Below are positions 23,116 to 36,803 of a stretch of 64,000 nucleotides of DNA, piece after piece. Source of the stretch: Xenopus tropicalis (taxonomy: Eukaryota > Chordata > Amphibia > Anura > Pipidae); contig NC_030678.2 of assembly GCF_000004195.4 (NCBI RefSeq), positions 57,691,378 through 57,755,377 of the forward strand, read 5' to 3'. A program made the position numbers and the translations under genes. Each line of letters opens with the position of its first letter. The first letter of the stretch is position 1. Under the pieces are notes generated by a model. It had not been told where the DNA came from and ran no database searches. It saw only the letters and a program-made list of their open reading frames with translations.

Positions 23116-24267
23116 GCCTAGCTTTTATTAGCCTGTGCCGATATACTAGTGCACACTGTACCTTGCAATTCACATTGCAGCTCAATAGATACCCATAGAA
23201 ATTATTCCACCCCCCTCTTTTCCAATCGCCAACACAGATTGAGCAGAGGGCTTTGATCGGCAAAGCTGGCCATGTGCAAACATTGAATCAACAACTTGCA
23301 ACCTAGGGAATGTCGCAGAAGCGGACTCTAATTTCATTTGGCATAGATCAAAGTATTTGTGAATATAAATAAGGCATTTTAGTTAGGACAGTGATAATGT
23401 TTCTAAAGATAATAATTTTTCAGAAAACATGATGCTGATTTTGCTTTCAATTACGTAATTATGACATTTATAAGCTGAATGCATATCACGTCATACTGTA
23501 AATTTAAAACAAAACTGCACTGAATAAAGATTTTGTAATTTAAAGATAAAGTAAAGTAAAACACATAGTTCAGATAGTGTTTATGCACCCTTTCTATGTA
23601 AAACTCAACTGAATAAGTTCATGCCAAAATAGGTGGTATATTTTCCCTCCAAGAACGGTTTGGATGAACTATAGATTTTTATATAAAAGTACTTTTGTTA
23701 CTGCAAGATTCTAAAAGGAAATGTACATTTCTAAAGAAATTGTACACATTATTTTGCTACTTTAGTATGAGAACTCTTCAATGATCCCTGTGGTGCGAAG
23801 TGGCATGAAAATTACTTTGTGGGGATCTTAATCTCAATTCTACTGTACTAAACACAAAAATAGGATGAATGAGGTCAAAGGGAAATCGATTTAGAAAAAT
23901 CAGATTATGCTTTCAACCTATGACTAGTTTGAAGTCATAACTATACAGAATTAAGTGAATTTATTGAAAATTCATCTATAATGAAAAGGCTTTTTGCTCC
24001 TTGAGACTACATGTGGCATCTTTTCATAATCTAGAATGACTGCACTGTCCAGACTTTCTATACATCATTGTTCTGCTGTACATTATGCTATGAATACATT
24101 TTCCTCAGACTTCCCATTAGGCAAGTATTCTAACAAGGCAATAATAAAATCATACCACAAACTCCCTGGTGGAGTAAATATGACATCTGATTTACAAACA
24201 CTGCTTGCTGTTAGGTACTCTGTGGTAATTATTTCTACTTCATAAAGTTCCAAGTTAATATCCAGAT
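23116..24267. other. no gene recognised
   Basis: AT-rich; no supported feature. A diverged stretch near 23265 (GCTGGCCATGTGCAAAC) may be another end of the preceding MITE family. Confidence 0.45.
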
Positions 24268-24534
24268 TTAAAGAGGACCTTTCACCCAGATATAAAAAGC
24301 TGTATAATGGGCCAGTCGACACTGCAGATGCTTCCCTGATCACAGCCACAAAGTTGAGGATGAAGGAGGTAAAAGCAGGAGGCATGGTGTACGTCAGGAG
24401 GAGGACCCTTGAGGTTGCAGCCCCAGTGCGTCCTGGGGCTGCAATTTGTTCAGCGTAAGTAAAGATTATTTTGCTTGGCTAACATGCTAGAAATTAATTT
24501 AAAATTATTTCTTAGGGTGACAGGACCCCTTTAA
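24268..24534. mobile_element. TTAA-type MITE with CCTGTCACCC ends
   Basis: The element at 24272-24530 is flanked by TTAA on both sides. Its ends, AGAGGACCTTTCACCC and GGGTGACAGGACCCCT, form an inverted repeat. It has the same ends as the repeat at 18587 but a different, shorter core. No coding capacity. Confidence 0.8.
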
Positions 24535-27500
24535 TGCAGTTCAGTTGCTTATTTCTCTGTACTCTTGAATCACCCAATACTCATATGATTTTGCTGCAAA
24601 TTTTATTGCTTGCTCAGGAAAGACTTCTTACATAGGCAGATTTCTTACATAGGAAAGTAAAAAAAAAAAAAAAAAAGCTTGTTTTTTCTCATGCACACTT
24701 TAAAAATACATGCATGCACAAGTACATTTTGAAGTAATCTTTATCACTCTTTCACAGTCTTCTGTGAAAGAGATTTATTTCCCTTCCTTCGTTCTGCCTG
24801 TGTTAATGCACTGTGACCAGGATATTTCTTCCTTCAAGGAAGTTGAAACTTACAGCCTGCAGTGATCCTTATAAATAAAACCATCCAGTTCTATTATGTA
24901 AATTGAGGAATATAAAGCAGCAGAGTATATATTTCCCACAATGCTTTCAGCCCCCTTATTGATAATCTAATTATTGCTCAGCTTCTTCATTTATTCTGTG
25001 ACATTATATCCTTAAGGCGGCATTGACATTTGGTGGCACTGTGATTGCTGAACCACTGTACTTGTAGTGGCAGCATTTTACTGCAGAAATAGGTTAAAAA
25101 ACTATACACTTTCCAGCTCAAGCGAGGCATACATTTTATCTTAAGTATCCAAATATTGTTTCTACTATGGGATTCATCCTTATCTAATAAGAAGAACTTA
25201 TTGTACTGAAGCTATAAAGAAAAAAATGGTAATTTGTATTTGCAAATGCATTTGCAGTGAAAAAAGTTCAATGTTGAGTGCAATTGCCATTTTTTTCCCA
25301 TAATGCTGTATTTTTTTTTTTTTTACCAGAATTACAGCATTGTTGCAGCCAGTGCATTAAAATCAACGCAATTGTGCCATAAATCAGATGCAAATAACTG
25401 AAAGTTTTTCTGTTTGTTGTCATTTCTGTGAAAAAGACTTGGAGCTACTGGCACCTCCATTGGGTTCCTTCAGCAACCTGTGTAAGAAGAGTTTAATTCA
25501 GAACAGGAAGCTATATGTAAGTTCCTCTAATGAATGGGGTTTAAAGTGGATCTGCCCTGTTGCAAGAGAAGTCCAAGTTAACCACAATGAGGTAATGTCA
25601 TAAAAGTAGTTAATTTAAAAAATATTTGCAATACATTTGTGAAAATGTATGAATTTAACATAGCTTTGGCTAACCAAGAAGCGACCTGATTTGCTGTAGG
25701 GAATGCATATTTTATGATTTGCACCTGAGCACCTTCAAGCATGCTTTAAAGAAGAACTAAAGCTTAAAGAGGACCTATAACTTTACAAATGTTTCCCCCA
25801 CTACAGGTGTGGGCTATTAGAGCCCAAAACAACAGTCTCTAAAAAAATAGCCCCCTACCACATTTTGCCCCCTCTGCTTGGAAACTTCTATACCCTGCTG
25901 CTTGTGCTCACAATCTCTCTAACTCATCCCGCTAACTCCTTCACACCGGAGCTCCACTTAGCAACTTTACCCTCACACCCAGTCCCTAGGCTGATCATCC
26001 ACAGGGTTGAAGAGTTAGAAGAGGCAGAAAAGGTATGTGACTAGAGTCCTAGCACTACCCCAATCCTTGTGCCCTAGACACATGCCTCTTCTGCCTACCA
26101 CTAGTTCCAGCCCTGCTTTAGGTTGGTGCAGTAAATTCAGTATATTAAATATGTCATTTCTACCCATATTTGTTTTTAGGGTATGGTGCTTTAAAAGCAA
26201 TGCAATGACTGTCTAATGAAGAATATTATTATCTTATTGATGTAAACTGGCACAAATAGACCGTCTCAGTAGTGAATACCTGTATAATCCAAAGGGCTTT
26301 CCAATTTACAACAACACTTACAGTATTATCCAGTCTATACAGTCTGTAACATAAGGCATTTTGTTTTATGATAAACATAGGTATTTTATCAGAATGCATC
26401 TTTATTGGAGTACATGGCTCCACAAAACAACACAGGGATTGGAAATGATCTTACAAAACACCATCACTGCAGTTGGTGATGCTTCTCTGTTAGTAAAAGA
26501 TAGCACTTCCTGAGGGAATACCAGCTGCTGACATTTTTACCTCTACAACCACCCAGAAACTATTTCCCACTATTTCTGTGGTTACTAAACAAGCACTGAC
26601 AAGTCCCTATTTCACCTCTGCCTCACTCATTTCTGAAAAGTCCACTTACGTATATTCTGGGAGAGGAGTCTCCAGGAAGGATAAATCTTTCCAGGACTGT
26701 CAACAATTATCTGAGCTGTAGTCTAGGCAGCCAAATCATAATAGCATATGTACTGACTGAGCATCTCTTTTTAGCTCTTGCACCTGCTTGCCTGGGCTGT
26801 TACGTACATGTTTTAGAATTGTTTTTCAGAACTGGATGTGTACTGAAGATTTCACAACAGAATTACCCATTACCTGGTTCTAATTGAAACTGAAAAAATT
26901 AAGTCAAGTTTTGTTTTTCTTGCGTTCAGCGCCATCTCTGTTTGTAGAACCATTCAAACTGCAAAGTGCTATTAGCTGACAGGACTGAGGTGGTTCATCA
27001 ATCTCTGTGTGTCTGCAACCCAATAGTTGTTTGTGTGGGTGAATTTTACAAAAGGGATATAGCTTGTGACTTTTTCATGGCAGGTTATTTGTACTACAAC
27101 AAGCATGATGACAAGCAGATGTCTGGAACTTTCTTTGCAGGGATAAAACAATTCCAGTTGAGATCTAGTTGCAGTAATGTTCCCCACTAAGGCCAATGGA
27201 CCTGTCATCCCCCATCACAAGTTTTTACAGCTGTATTAAAAAAGGTAACAGGCACAAGCAGGTCATTAGGCATGGTACAAATCTTTACACTGCTCTGTAA
27301 AAAATATATAATAATAACAACAACCAATTAAGCTATAAATAATTGGTATAGAAAATGTTGATAACTTTTGTTAAAAGTAAATATCAATTTATTTTACTGA
27401 CTGAAACATGAGGAATAGATGCTTTACTAGAGATATTTTTTTCATTTAATCGTTCTATGAGACCACAGGCCTCATTTATTTCCGCTGGCAAAATTGCATT

Positions 27501-29218
27501 TCTAAGGACCCATCCACAGTCCATGGGATTGCAGCCTGCGCTTTGCAACTTTCAATTAAATCCAGCACATGGAAAGCTGTGTCTGAAAGACACACAAGCT
27601 AGGCTGTGTCCAAAAGGCTGCATACATAGTACCCCCCAGCCTACCAGTAGTAATGCTGTAAACATGAGAATAGCACAGGTCTTTGTGCTCTATTTTGAAA
27701 TGCAAAAACATTTACCTAGGGCGACAAGTAAGGGGCAGGATGCAAAGTGCAAGTAGCAAGGTATTTGAACACTTTTTTTGCACGTTGCACACAGTCATAC
27801 ACTCCATGAGTATGGCCTATGATAATATAAAGGTATCTAGCATGCATATGGCAACAAAGCTTAAGCTACTGGGCATCCAAGGAGACACCTAAGTACAGCC
27901 CCCAGCCCTACCCTAATGTATTTAAAGAGAAGTGCAGATCTTCTGCACACGAATGAGCAACGAATGTCAAAGACCTCATAGAAGGGAAAAGAACTGCATT
28001 TAGGCGCTAAGCAAGGTGCAGAGTTTAAAGTGCAAAACACAGTTTGTGCCAGGTCTTTTGAGCTTTGCACTCTGCCACAGGGTGCATAAAAGAGACTTAC
28101 TGTGTAACAGGCGTAATAGAAAATCATAAGCCCTTGGGCCATGACAAGGATTATTTACTCTCTTGCTATCCAACTGTTCATGGAAAGCTATTTTTAAGCA
28201 TTTTAAGGTTAGGAAAAGGTATCCTTCACTATAATGAGAGCACTTATAAGCAGGGCAGCTTCCAGGTTTTTATTCATTAAGTAGGATCAACCAAAGGGTA
28301 ACTATTGCTCACTGCAGGGAGTATCTATACCACTTTCTTTTCATGTTGTTCTTTATAACCCATTACAGAAAAAAGTTGCCCCCTGTGTCTCCCAAATATA
28401 CCCGAAAGACAAAAGCTATCTCAAATAATTCACATCAAGCAGTTAGAATATTTTTGATTTAAGTTAGTTTCAAAAGCTTCTTTTTGAATCAAAATGCTCT
28501 GTGGATATTTGATAGTACAATTTATGGATGTTACAAAATAAACAAGAATAATCACCAGGCTAGAAACATTATATTTGCATTGCTATTGTCCTTGCAGTGA
28601 AAATGCCCTAGTCAAAACTTATGGTTTCTATATGAAGTTTTTATTGATGTAACAAAGCAAAATAACTGTATTCAACCACATTAAAAGCTGAGGAGATTAA
28701 TTAGATTTTGATTATGTAGTAATACTGTATATGACTTTAATTTAGAAATTAGAAATCTGTATTGGAAATTTCTATTTCTCAGCCTTTAGTACTCAGTGGC
28801 TGACAAGATTGGAGATTAAATCAGAATCAATAGGATGTCATTTGAACTGGGTGCAAAATGTGTTTACTCAGTTAGGACCACTATTTATTTTTAGCTGAGA
28901 ACAAATCAAACAACATACAATTTCAATATATTAATAGTCTTGGAGACAGGGTGATTCCCAGCTGTCATGATCAGAAATATATCTCCTTCATTATTGTTTG
29001 ATTGTCACCATAATCCAGAATCTAAAGTGCAATGGTACCACATGTTATGAATTCCTTTTTGGTCTAAGCCACATCTCATTCATGCATCACATACATTAGA
29101 AGCAACTCTGCTCTCCTTACAGACATGTCATAATTTTCCAGAACACTCATTTGTATCCTGTTGGCTGCAGGAAAATTAAATGTTGGCTTGACATGAGTCA
29201 ATGAAAATGTGTATTTGC
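24535..29218. other. no gene recognised
   Basis: Long AT-rich stretch with an A tract at 24658-24677 and a T tract near 25311-25324. TTAA followed by AGAGGACCTATAAC near 25768 looks like one end of the TTAA-type family without a partner. The frame at 25388-25603 follows a good-looking acceptor (T tract then CAG at about 25329) but has an in-frame stop at 25358, so I do not call an exon. The region 27455-28090 has several short frames but no recognisable domain. Confidence 0.5.
24658..24677. repeat. A tract
   Basis: Run of about 20 A residues. No retroposon body with target duplication is evident next to it. Confidence 0.8.
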
Positions 29219-29479
29219 TTAAGAGCCATGGCCCACGGGGAATTAGTCATCTGTGGCTTAACCTTGACTACAGCGGATGACTAATCTCTCAAAAAATGCC
29301 CTTTCCACCGCAATAATATAAACTGCCATTTTGGACAAATTCGGAAATAAATCGCTGCATATGCCTTCCCACTGGCGATTCCCTTTACTGTCAGTGGGAA
29401 GGTACTTCGGGAGATTAGTTGCCCATGGTAGCCGAGATTTAACCAGGGCAACTAATCTCACCAAAGGTCATTGCCCTTA
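29219..29479. mobile_element. old Harbinger-type MITE (GGCACACGGGGAGATTAG family)
   Basis: Flanked by TTA (29219-29221 and 29477-29479). The left end AGAGCCATGGCCCACGGGGA and the right end GGTCATTGCCC are diverged inverted repeats. The interior has ATTAGT near both ends and a foldback of CTTCCCACTGGCGAT with CAGTGGGAAGG. It is an older relative of the elements at 45459 and 56410. Confidence 0.65.
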
Positions 29480-32400
29480 AGCACAGGTAGAGTGAGAGAT
29501 GCAATTAAAGCTAACTAAAGCTAAACTAAAAAAAAAAACAATATTTTATGTATATTTAAAACACTTTTGCACACAATTTTAAAATATAAAATTACAGTTT
29601 ATAATACTGTATTACTGATTTCAGATACATCGCTGGTTTTAGACTGCTAATACCAGACAACAGCTCTTTCTGAAAGTCCAAGAGGTGATTGTATGTGTGT
29701 GTGTATGTTTTTTTTTAAAGAAGTATTTGCCAAGAGGTGGCAAGATTTCTATTAAAAAAAAGACTGCAACAAAAAATCATGATTGTGAAAATGAATATAT
29801 CTGCTCCAGCAACCCTTAAGCGACGATACAGGAAGTGCATAGAAAAAGCATGCTGACACTATGACCTCCAAAGAGAGCTCTTGAACCAAAAGTCTGATGT
29901 TAGCAGTCTAAAATTGCTAATAACTCAGAAACCACAAAAAAATAAAAGTAATCTAACATGCAAAAGTGCTCAGGGGATCACCCTGTATAGGTTTATATCA
30001 ATTACAATATTTGGTTTAGATCCCTTTAAATTTAATCTTATGTTGTTTGCTGAATTAAAGAGTTGCATCAAAGTGGAAAATCAATGCCATATCTCCTTCA
30101 ACCAATATTATAAAACACAAACATTTGATTAAAATGTGATTTATTGTAAAGATATCCAGTGACAAATACTTTTAAATCAGAAAATTGCAGCAGGGTAAAG
30201 GGAGGTAGTATCAGGTCTGCGGTCTCTTGTAGCAGCATACCATGCATATCATGCCACTAAGACATGATAGGCCCTAATATCTGCTGAGAATTCATCAGTT
30301 ATTCTTTAATGTGCAGATTTACTATTAGAACCAAAATCCTGAACTTTTATTATTGTTTTATATAATACCATTGTTTCTTACAGTGCTTAAATTCTAATTT
30401 GTTTGTATGTGTCATGATTTGTGAAAGTTTCTTGGCCATATTCCTGTATTCTTATATGAAATCTTATTAATGTCTATCTTGATATTCTGCTATACAAACA
30501 GCTTGTTTATTTGGAAATTTAATAAACATCATATGAAAAAGTGCAGACAAATTTGATTACTTTTTTATGATGAAGTTGGTAAGAAATTAGACAGCAAGGT
30601 TGCAGTAGATGTTTGATAGTATGGCATAGCATAGAGCACAAAGTTGGCACTGGATTCAGGCACACCACAATTCCCCATAGAAATGCATTATTTAAAAAAA
30701 GGGACACACAGTAACTTCCATTAACGTATGCCTCTGAAACAGGTGATAAAAAAAATGCCTGTGGCAAAAATGTCATAATACTCTTAAAAAATTAGACATA
30801 TTGGATGTCACCCAGGGGCCTAAATACATATATTTCTAGTAGCATATTTAATAAAAAAACTAATTTTGGATATTTCTTTGCAATTCATAACTTACCAAAC
30901 CCAACACAAGTACAAGAACCTTGCCTCATGACAGTTTACCAGGAGTGGCAAAAAAGCCATAACTTTTAAGAGTGGAACATCCAGTTTTTAAAATGGTAAT
31001 TTGTCTCCTCTTGTGCAAAGCGTGCAACTATGCTTTCTCCAGCAGAGATGCAGCCACCCCCCCTGGCCCTTGCCACTTCTAGTACAGGAGTGCTAAGAGA
31101 GGGTGAGGGTGCATTAGCAACATATTTGCTATTTGGGCCAGAAACACCCCTGAAAAGATTGCAAGATTTATTGCATAAGAAAATTGTGTAAATGGTTGCC
31201 AGAGGCCTCTGGGTAATAGCAGGCAAAAGAAGAACACAAATAAAAAGGTTCTTTGAACTAACCTAAACTTAAAACAACTGTCATTGGGCCAAAAACCAAT
31301 GGAGTCAGAGTTGACCTAGACAAGAAGTGCTGATGCAGGTATGCAATAGCTACAAAGAGAATTGGCTAGGTGCTTGTAAAAATAATGGGCCAGATGCAGT
31401 TCTCACTGTTTAACACATGAAGTCTATGAGGGGAAAAAGGAACAAAATTAGGGGAAAAGTTTTGACTCCCCAAATAAAATCTCACCATAAGTTTTAACAT
31501 GACCATAAATTAATGTTTTCTCATGGAACATGACCTATGGGTTCCCTGAAATAATGACAGATAATGCAAGTGAGTTCTTTAACTGGTTCCTGTTTCATGG
31601 CATCATTTTTTTTCCCCAGGATCATGTTCCTTTCCAGGGTTTTCAGTGACTAGATTTAAAATATGGACAAAAAAGCAACCAATGGCAGAAAACTCAGCAA
31701 AGTCAAAGAATTCACTTGCATTTTCTGAAATTATTATGTGTTACTTATGAAAAAATCTCCAAAATCAAACTGACTATATCAAAACTACTCAATTTTTAGT
31801 GAAATCCCACCATAGCCTTCATTTTCTAAATTTTAGGATTATCTCGAAACTTGAAATGAAAAATAGCTTGCATTTTAAACATATAACACCCATTGACTTC
31901 TATATAAACTCACCTTTAGAAGGCAATTTTTTAATGTATGTTTTTGCACTTAATATATCTTGAAAAATTGCCCTTCAGAAATATGAATTCCCAATTTTTG
32001 CCACATAGAAACTTAAATGCCATTAAAAAAATTTAATTTGAATGTTAATCCCCCTAAATCTAGACCCAACTTTGGTAGAATCTGGGCCCCTGTCTTCAAG
32101 AGTACGACAGTCATTCATTTCACAACTAAGCTTCTGTTAAAATCATTAACTGAACTTATTAGAACTATTAAGAACAGAAATTAGGATGAAGCAGATCACT
32201 CTGCTGAATATGTTCCAGAGTGTACGAATGCTAATTAGCCATGTTTTATTACTACTTATAAAAAGAATAATTAGCTAAGTAAAATCAATAGAAAGAACAT
32301 GGTTCTCTTAGAGCTAACCAAAGTTTTATTTATTGCCAATAAAATATTCACAGGCACAGAATGGATCAATATTCCAAAAAATATGGTCTCTTTATCACTG

Positions 32401-33059
32401 TGCTAGTTAAAGTACTTTGCAAAATGGAAATTCTGAAAGCTGCAATAAACAGCTAAGCCAGGTTTCATGAGAGAACAGCAGGTGCTTATATTAGTAAATA
32501 GGAGCCTGTACTGGTTGTGCTTGATGACAAACTTATGCATGAATATTCAAACTGAAAGAAAATGAGTTTTATTCTTTAAGGAAAACAATAAGCAGAAAAA
32601 GAGCAATGTAAATCTAGTCGCTACGGTATCTTATCAATTAACATTAGTTCCCCTATTTTATTAAACTTATTACAGACTGATGTTTTCAAAATTCCACAAT
32701 CACGGCATTGTTAAACTTGCTACAAAACTTACGGTATGTGTGATTTACTAAATGGACCCGAATTTGCTTCACAACTGACAAATTGCACACTAGTGCTATT
32801 AGGCAAACACATGCAATGCTATTGAAATTTTGAGGAAAACACTACATTGTGGGTAAAAAATTATGTTGAAAAAACATTATGTGGAAAACATTCCCCCTAA
32901 ACATTTCAGATAACAGATCCAATACCTGTACATGCTCAGATCTTGATATCTTATCCTGCACACAATTGAGCCTTAAAGATGTTCTTCGTTTTTCAAAGTT
33001 GTGGAAAGTTTCCTGCAGCAGGAAAATGTTTTGTGACTTTGGAAAATGAAGCAACATGT
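29480..33059. other. no gene recognised
   Basis: Long AT-rich stretch. GGGCCAGATGCAG near 31386 and TAGAATCTGGGCCCC near 32078 could be the two ends of a roughly 700-bp repeat, but no duplication is clear. No coding or RNA gene is recognised. Confidence 0.45.
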
Positions 33060-33175
33060 ATGCCTTCTCAGCAATTCACTTTATTGCCAGTGGGAAGGCA
33101 TTTTGGGAAAATAAGTTGCCTGTGGCAACTGAGATTAACTGCAGGTGACTAATTTTCCCATGGGCCATGGTCCTT
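33060..33175. mobile_element. right end of GGCACACGGGGAGATTAG-type MITE
   Basis: Carries CCAGTGGGAAGGCATTTTGG and the terminus CCCATGGGCCATGGTCC next to TTA. It matches the right half of the element at 29222. The left half is absent. Confidence 0.55.
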
Positions 33176-35124
33176 AAATTGTGGGAGGGATGGGGGCAGA
33201 TGCATTGGTTTTGGCTTTTATATTTTAGGCACTCATCCTTGTCACACAATCAAGTTTCTTTGAAAAGCCATAATCACTTCATCTGCATAAGTCTGAAACA
33301 GTTGCCCCAAAAGGTTCAGCTTGCTTCTCCCTTCTCTTCCCCCACTCCTGGCAGGAGCTTCTGGCATCCATCTTATCATTTGATCTAAGCAGTTACTACA
33401 CAGTGGCAGTGGGAGGTGCAGTTCAACAACACCCTCCAGTAGTCTCTTTCACATATAGACATCGTAATGTAAGAGAGTCTCCATGCTCTACCAATAGCTG
33501 GTGCTTAACTGGTTTACAGCCAAATAGGGGTTACACGACTTTCATGCCAATCATGGCTTACATACTTTGGGGATATTATGGCGTCTTCCTCTGCACCAGT
33601 AACAGCATGCTAGCTTTAGCAGTGCCTTATTGATCTCGCAAAATGTTACAATACTTCAAATGGCAGCCACACTTACCACAGAAGCAGTCTACCAGTCAAG
33701 AGTATTTCTCGTCAGTCACCTTTGGTATCATACAGAGGGCATATAAAACCACCTTGTATGATAAGTAGGGGGTCACAGGAGATTTAATTACCACAGTGAA
33801 TTTTCTAAGGCAGTATTTTTTAAAGCAGTATTTTTAAACATGCTCACAATAAAAATTACCCCTCCTGTTACTGTAGTAATTCTCAATGGGTCAACAAGGC
33901 GTTCTTGAGTACATTTTTATAGAGGCCTTACAACCCCAAAAGCAGCATACTAGCAGAGACCAGTCTACAAGGCATTACAGTAGATCCCTAGTGGGTATAG
34001 GCAGGGATAACAAGGGCTCTTAACCCCCAGAATGTTCATCTCACTGCAGTTGCAGTAGCCAGCAGAATAAGCAAATAGCAAGGAACTTCGAACAGCAGTA
34101 TGGAAATGCAACACAAAACAAGCTGAACTTCCTCAGCAATTTGCAGAGTCTTTTGGAATAAACAAGTCAAATCATTGGCAAAAGCAAGAGCAACACAGTA
34201 ACAAGATACAAAAATAAGACAAGAGTAATGAGACAAAAGAACTTACAGGTGGGTAACAGATGTTAGTAATTCTCAGGGTTATGGCTGATGGGAAGTATTG
34301 TTGCCTGCAGTCCGTGGTTACCTTCCTGCTAGATTAATGTAAATCACCGGTAGTAAAACATTTGCATCACATAATAGCACAAACTTGTCTCGCATAACAA
34401 CTTCAGGCTACAAAACAATGCATATGCGATTCACATTAATCCCAGTAGGAACGTAACTTTGGACATATTTAGTTGGCTGCACTGGAAAAGATTAATTGTG
34501 GGCAACAAGAAGTCACGTCTGCCATAGTGCTGACACAGAATCATCTGATTCAGACAGCATGTTTAAGGGGTAAATGACATATAAAAATCCTGAAGATTAT
34601 TACAAATAAAGACATTACAAAAGAGGTTAATGATGATCGACAGTGTACCAACAGCAGGATAAAGTTGCAATCAGCAGAAGATACATTATTGTGTGAGATT
34701 TTTTCCATACATGAGCATAACACACAGAAAACAGTTAAAAATTAGAGGTTTACAAAAGAAAAAGAGAAAAATGCTGCAAAATGTTAGAATAAGTAATTAT
34801 CAGTGTTTTCTGGCTAAATAGTATATACAGTAGAACTTGTGAAATACATGTAAGCTGAATATCACTTATATATACCTTATGAGTGGTCATTTACTTGTTG
34901 CAGTTGTGCAAAACGGTACCTGTGTGCAAAGCAACTCCTTGAACTTCCATTTAATTGCGTTGTGCACCACCTCCTGTTATAAATGTTGTGAACGAGTGTT
35001 CATTGACTCCGGAGAAGCCTGGAGCTACAACAAAGTTCAAAGGTGTGGCACAACCAGGTTTCCCAATGGAAATGGAAACTATGTAATTAGCAGCTTTACT
35101 TGATATAGAATCTGCCTGTTGTGT
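33176..35124. other. no gene recognised
   Basis: No supported feature. The frame at 33403-33633 has no recognisable domain. Confidence 0.45.
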
Positions 35125-35205
35125 AGCCAGATATTGGTTAGGAAGGCCTTTGGAGAGCCCCATACATGGCCCAATAAGCTGCTGTCATGGTCTGTCGCTT
35201 TAGTG
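35125..35205. mobile_element. short fragment of GGTGGCCATACACG-type MITE
   Basis: Contains CCAGATATTGGTTAGGAAGG, then GAGAGCCCCATACATGG, then CCAATAAGCTGCTG, in the order expected for the middle of the family also seen at 7118 and 22934. Both termini are missing. Confidence 0.5.
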
Positions 35206-35878
35206 GGATCATATACCATATCCCCTTTAAGCACACAGGGGTGAAAAACTGAGCTCCTAAGTACTCATTCAAGAATTTGACCAAAACAATCCATTTCTAG
35301 ATGTCTGATTTGACAGGTTCCTTTTCAGCACACATCCTTTAACAGTGTGCCAATACTGGCCTTCTCATATTACGGAAATGTTAGAACTGAAACACCAAAA
35401 GGGCTTCTGCTCTTAGAGCATTTCAATCACTAACTGCAAATATAAATACAGATTTGTATGGGATTACAAATTACAGCCAATCTCAGGGGATGTACATCTC
35501 TCTCACTGGTTGCAGTTCCCACAGAATACAGAAATCACAGTAAAACCTTCAAATTATTCTCTCAAGTCTGCTCTACTTATAGCAGAAGTTGGCAGTCTGG
35601 AGTTAAATTTAAAATAGACCCTGGCATTTCAGATACTCAGAGGCATAAACATCCCCCAGACATTACCAGACAGTAAACACAATTTCAAGCAACTTTGCAA
35701 TATACATCAATCAAAAATTAATTTTAATGTAATAATATTGTTTCGGAAAAGTTACCTAAGCCACAACCCCTGTTGATCTGACTGACTACTTTGAGACTCA
35801 AATAAAATTCAACAGTAGCTGACTGTCCTTAATCTGACTTCAGCCTGAATCCTCAAAATCCCAAAATTCCCAGCACAC
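35206..35878. other. no gene recognised
   Basis: AT-rich; nothing supported. Confidence 0.45.
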
Positions 35879-36374
35879 TAAGGGCCAGATTCATTAAAGT
35901 ATGAATCCGAATCACGAAATCCAATAGTTTCTGATGTTTGCAAAAGTCACGAAAATTCTGTTTGTTTGAATACAAAGATTTTGTACTTAAGATCCGAAAT
36001 TTTTGTATTGAAATGATCATTTGCGAATGGCGATCCGATAGTCATGAAACTTTTGTATCCAAACGATCGTAAACGGCAGGAAAACCTTTCTGACTTTGAA
36101 CCTTCTGTGCATGATTTTGAAAGCCTCCTATAGGACTCAATGGCACTCTGCAGCTCCAACCTGGCCCAAGGAAAGTCACGATACCGAAGCTTTAATGATT
36201 TCGAAACTTTCGTACTCGACAAATACGATTTTGTTGCACAAACTGTTGCAAAGTACAAAAAAGTTACGCAAATTAACCAAAATATCACAGAAAATACGCA
36301 AAAGTTGTAAACTTTAGAAAAAATACAAATTTTTTCCATTCGGACCTGTCGTACTTTAATGAATGTGCCCCTAA
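35879..36374 (-). mobile_element. Harbinger-type MITE, second family
   Basis: The element at 35882-36371 is flanked by TAA on both sides. The minus strand starts GGGGCACATTCATTAAAGTACG and follows the copy at 13731 through its length, including the CTTGGGCCAGGTTGGAGCTG phrase. The 154-residue minus-strand frame runs along the element and has no protein similarity I recognise. Confidence 0.85.
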
Positions 36375-36573
36375 AAGTCAATAAGGAAAGGAACATCACA
36401 GTGCAATGCATTACGGGTTATGTAGTTCCTGCATGCTGTCTGTAAGCTGTGGAGAAGTTATTACAATATGTAACATCAATGTTTTAGTCACTCCTCCTTA
36501 GCCAGGATTTCAAATAACGCAGAAAGAAAAGAAGTCACTGCTGTATTGCAGTCCCCCTCTCCTACCTTTGTTC

Positions 36574-36803
36574 ACCTTGGACAGGGTCGGACTGGCCCCC
36601 TTTGCGGGCGCTCCCCCTTCTGACGTCCCCTGACGCGTTCAATTTATACGCACTCGGGGAGGACATCGGGTGGGGGCCCTGCAGGGGGGGTTAGGGGGGC
36701 CCCTGGGGGGGTAAGGGGACGCGGCTGGCTGGGGCACCTGCAGGGCCCCTGGGGCGGGAGCCCCGGTGGGCCCTGCACCCCCCAGTCCGACCCTGACCCC
36801 GGA
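36574..36803 (-). mobile_element. hAT-type MITE, second copy
   Basis: The element at 36582-36795 has termini CAGGGTCGGACTGG and CCAGTCCGACCCTG, a perfect 14-bp inverted repeat. The flanks ACCTTGGA and ACCCCGGA match at six of eight positions, as expected for an aged 8-bp duplication. It has the same family and the opposite orientation to the copy at 1457. Confidence 0.85.

Noticed and set aside
25330..25590. Exon after a strong T-tract acceptor, with a possible GAG/GTAATG donor
   Set aside because: An in-frame stop at 25358 interrupts the frame that carries the only sizeable open stretch.
31386..32092. 700-bp element with GGGCCAGAT-type ends
   Set aside because: Only short end similarity is visible, with no clear target duplication and no second copy in the window.
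35947..36411. 154-residue minus-strand protein
   Set aside because: It runs along a Harbinger-type MITE bounded by a TAA duplication, and the other copy at 13731 does not preserve the frame.
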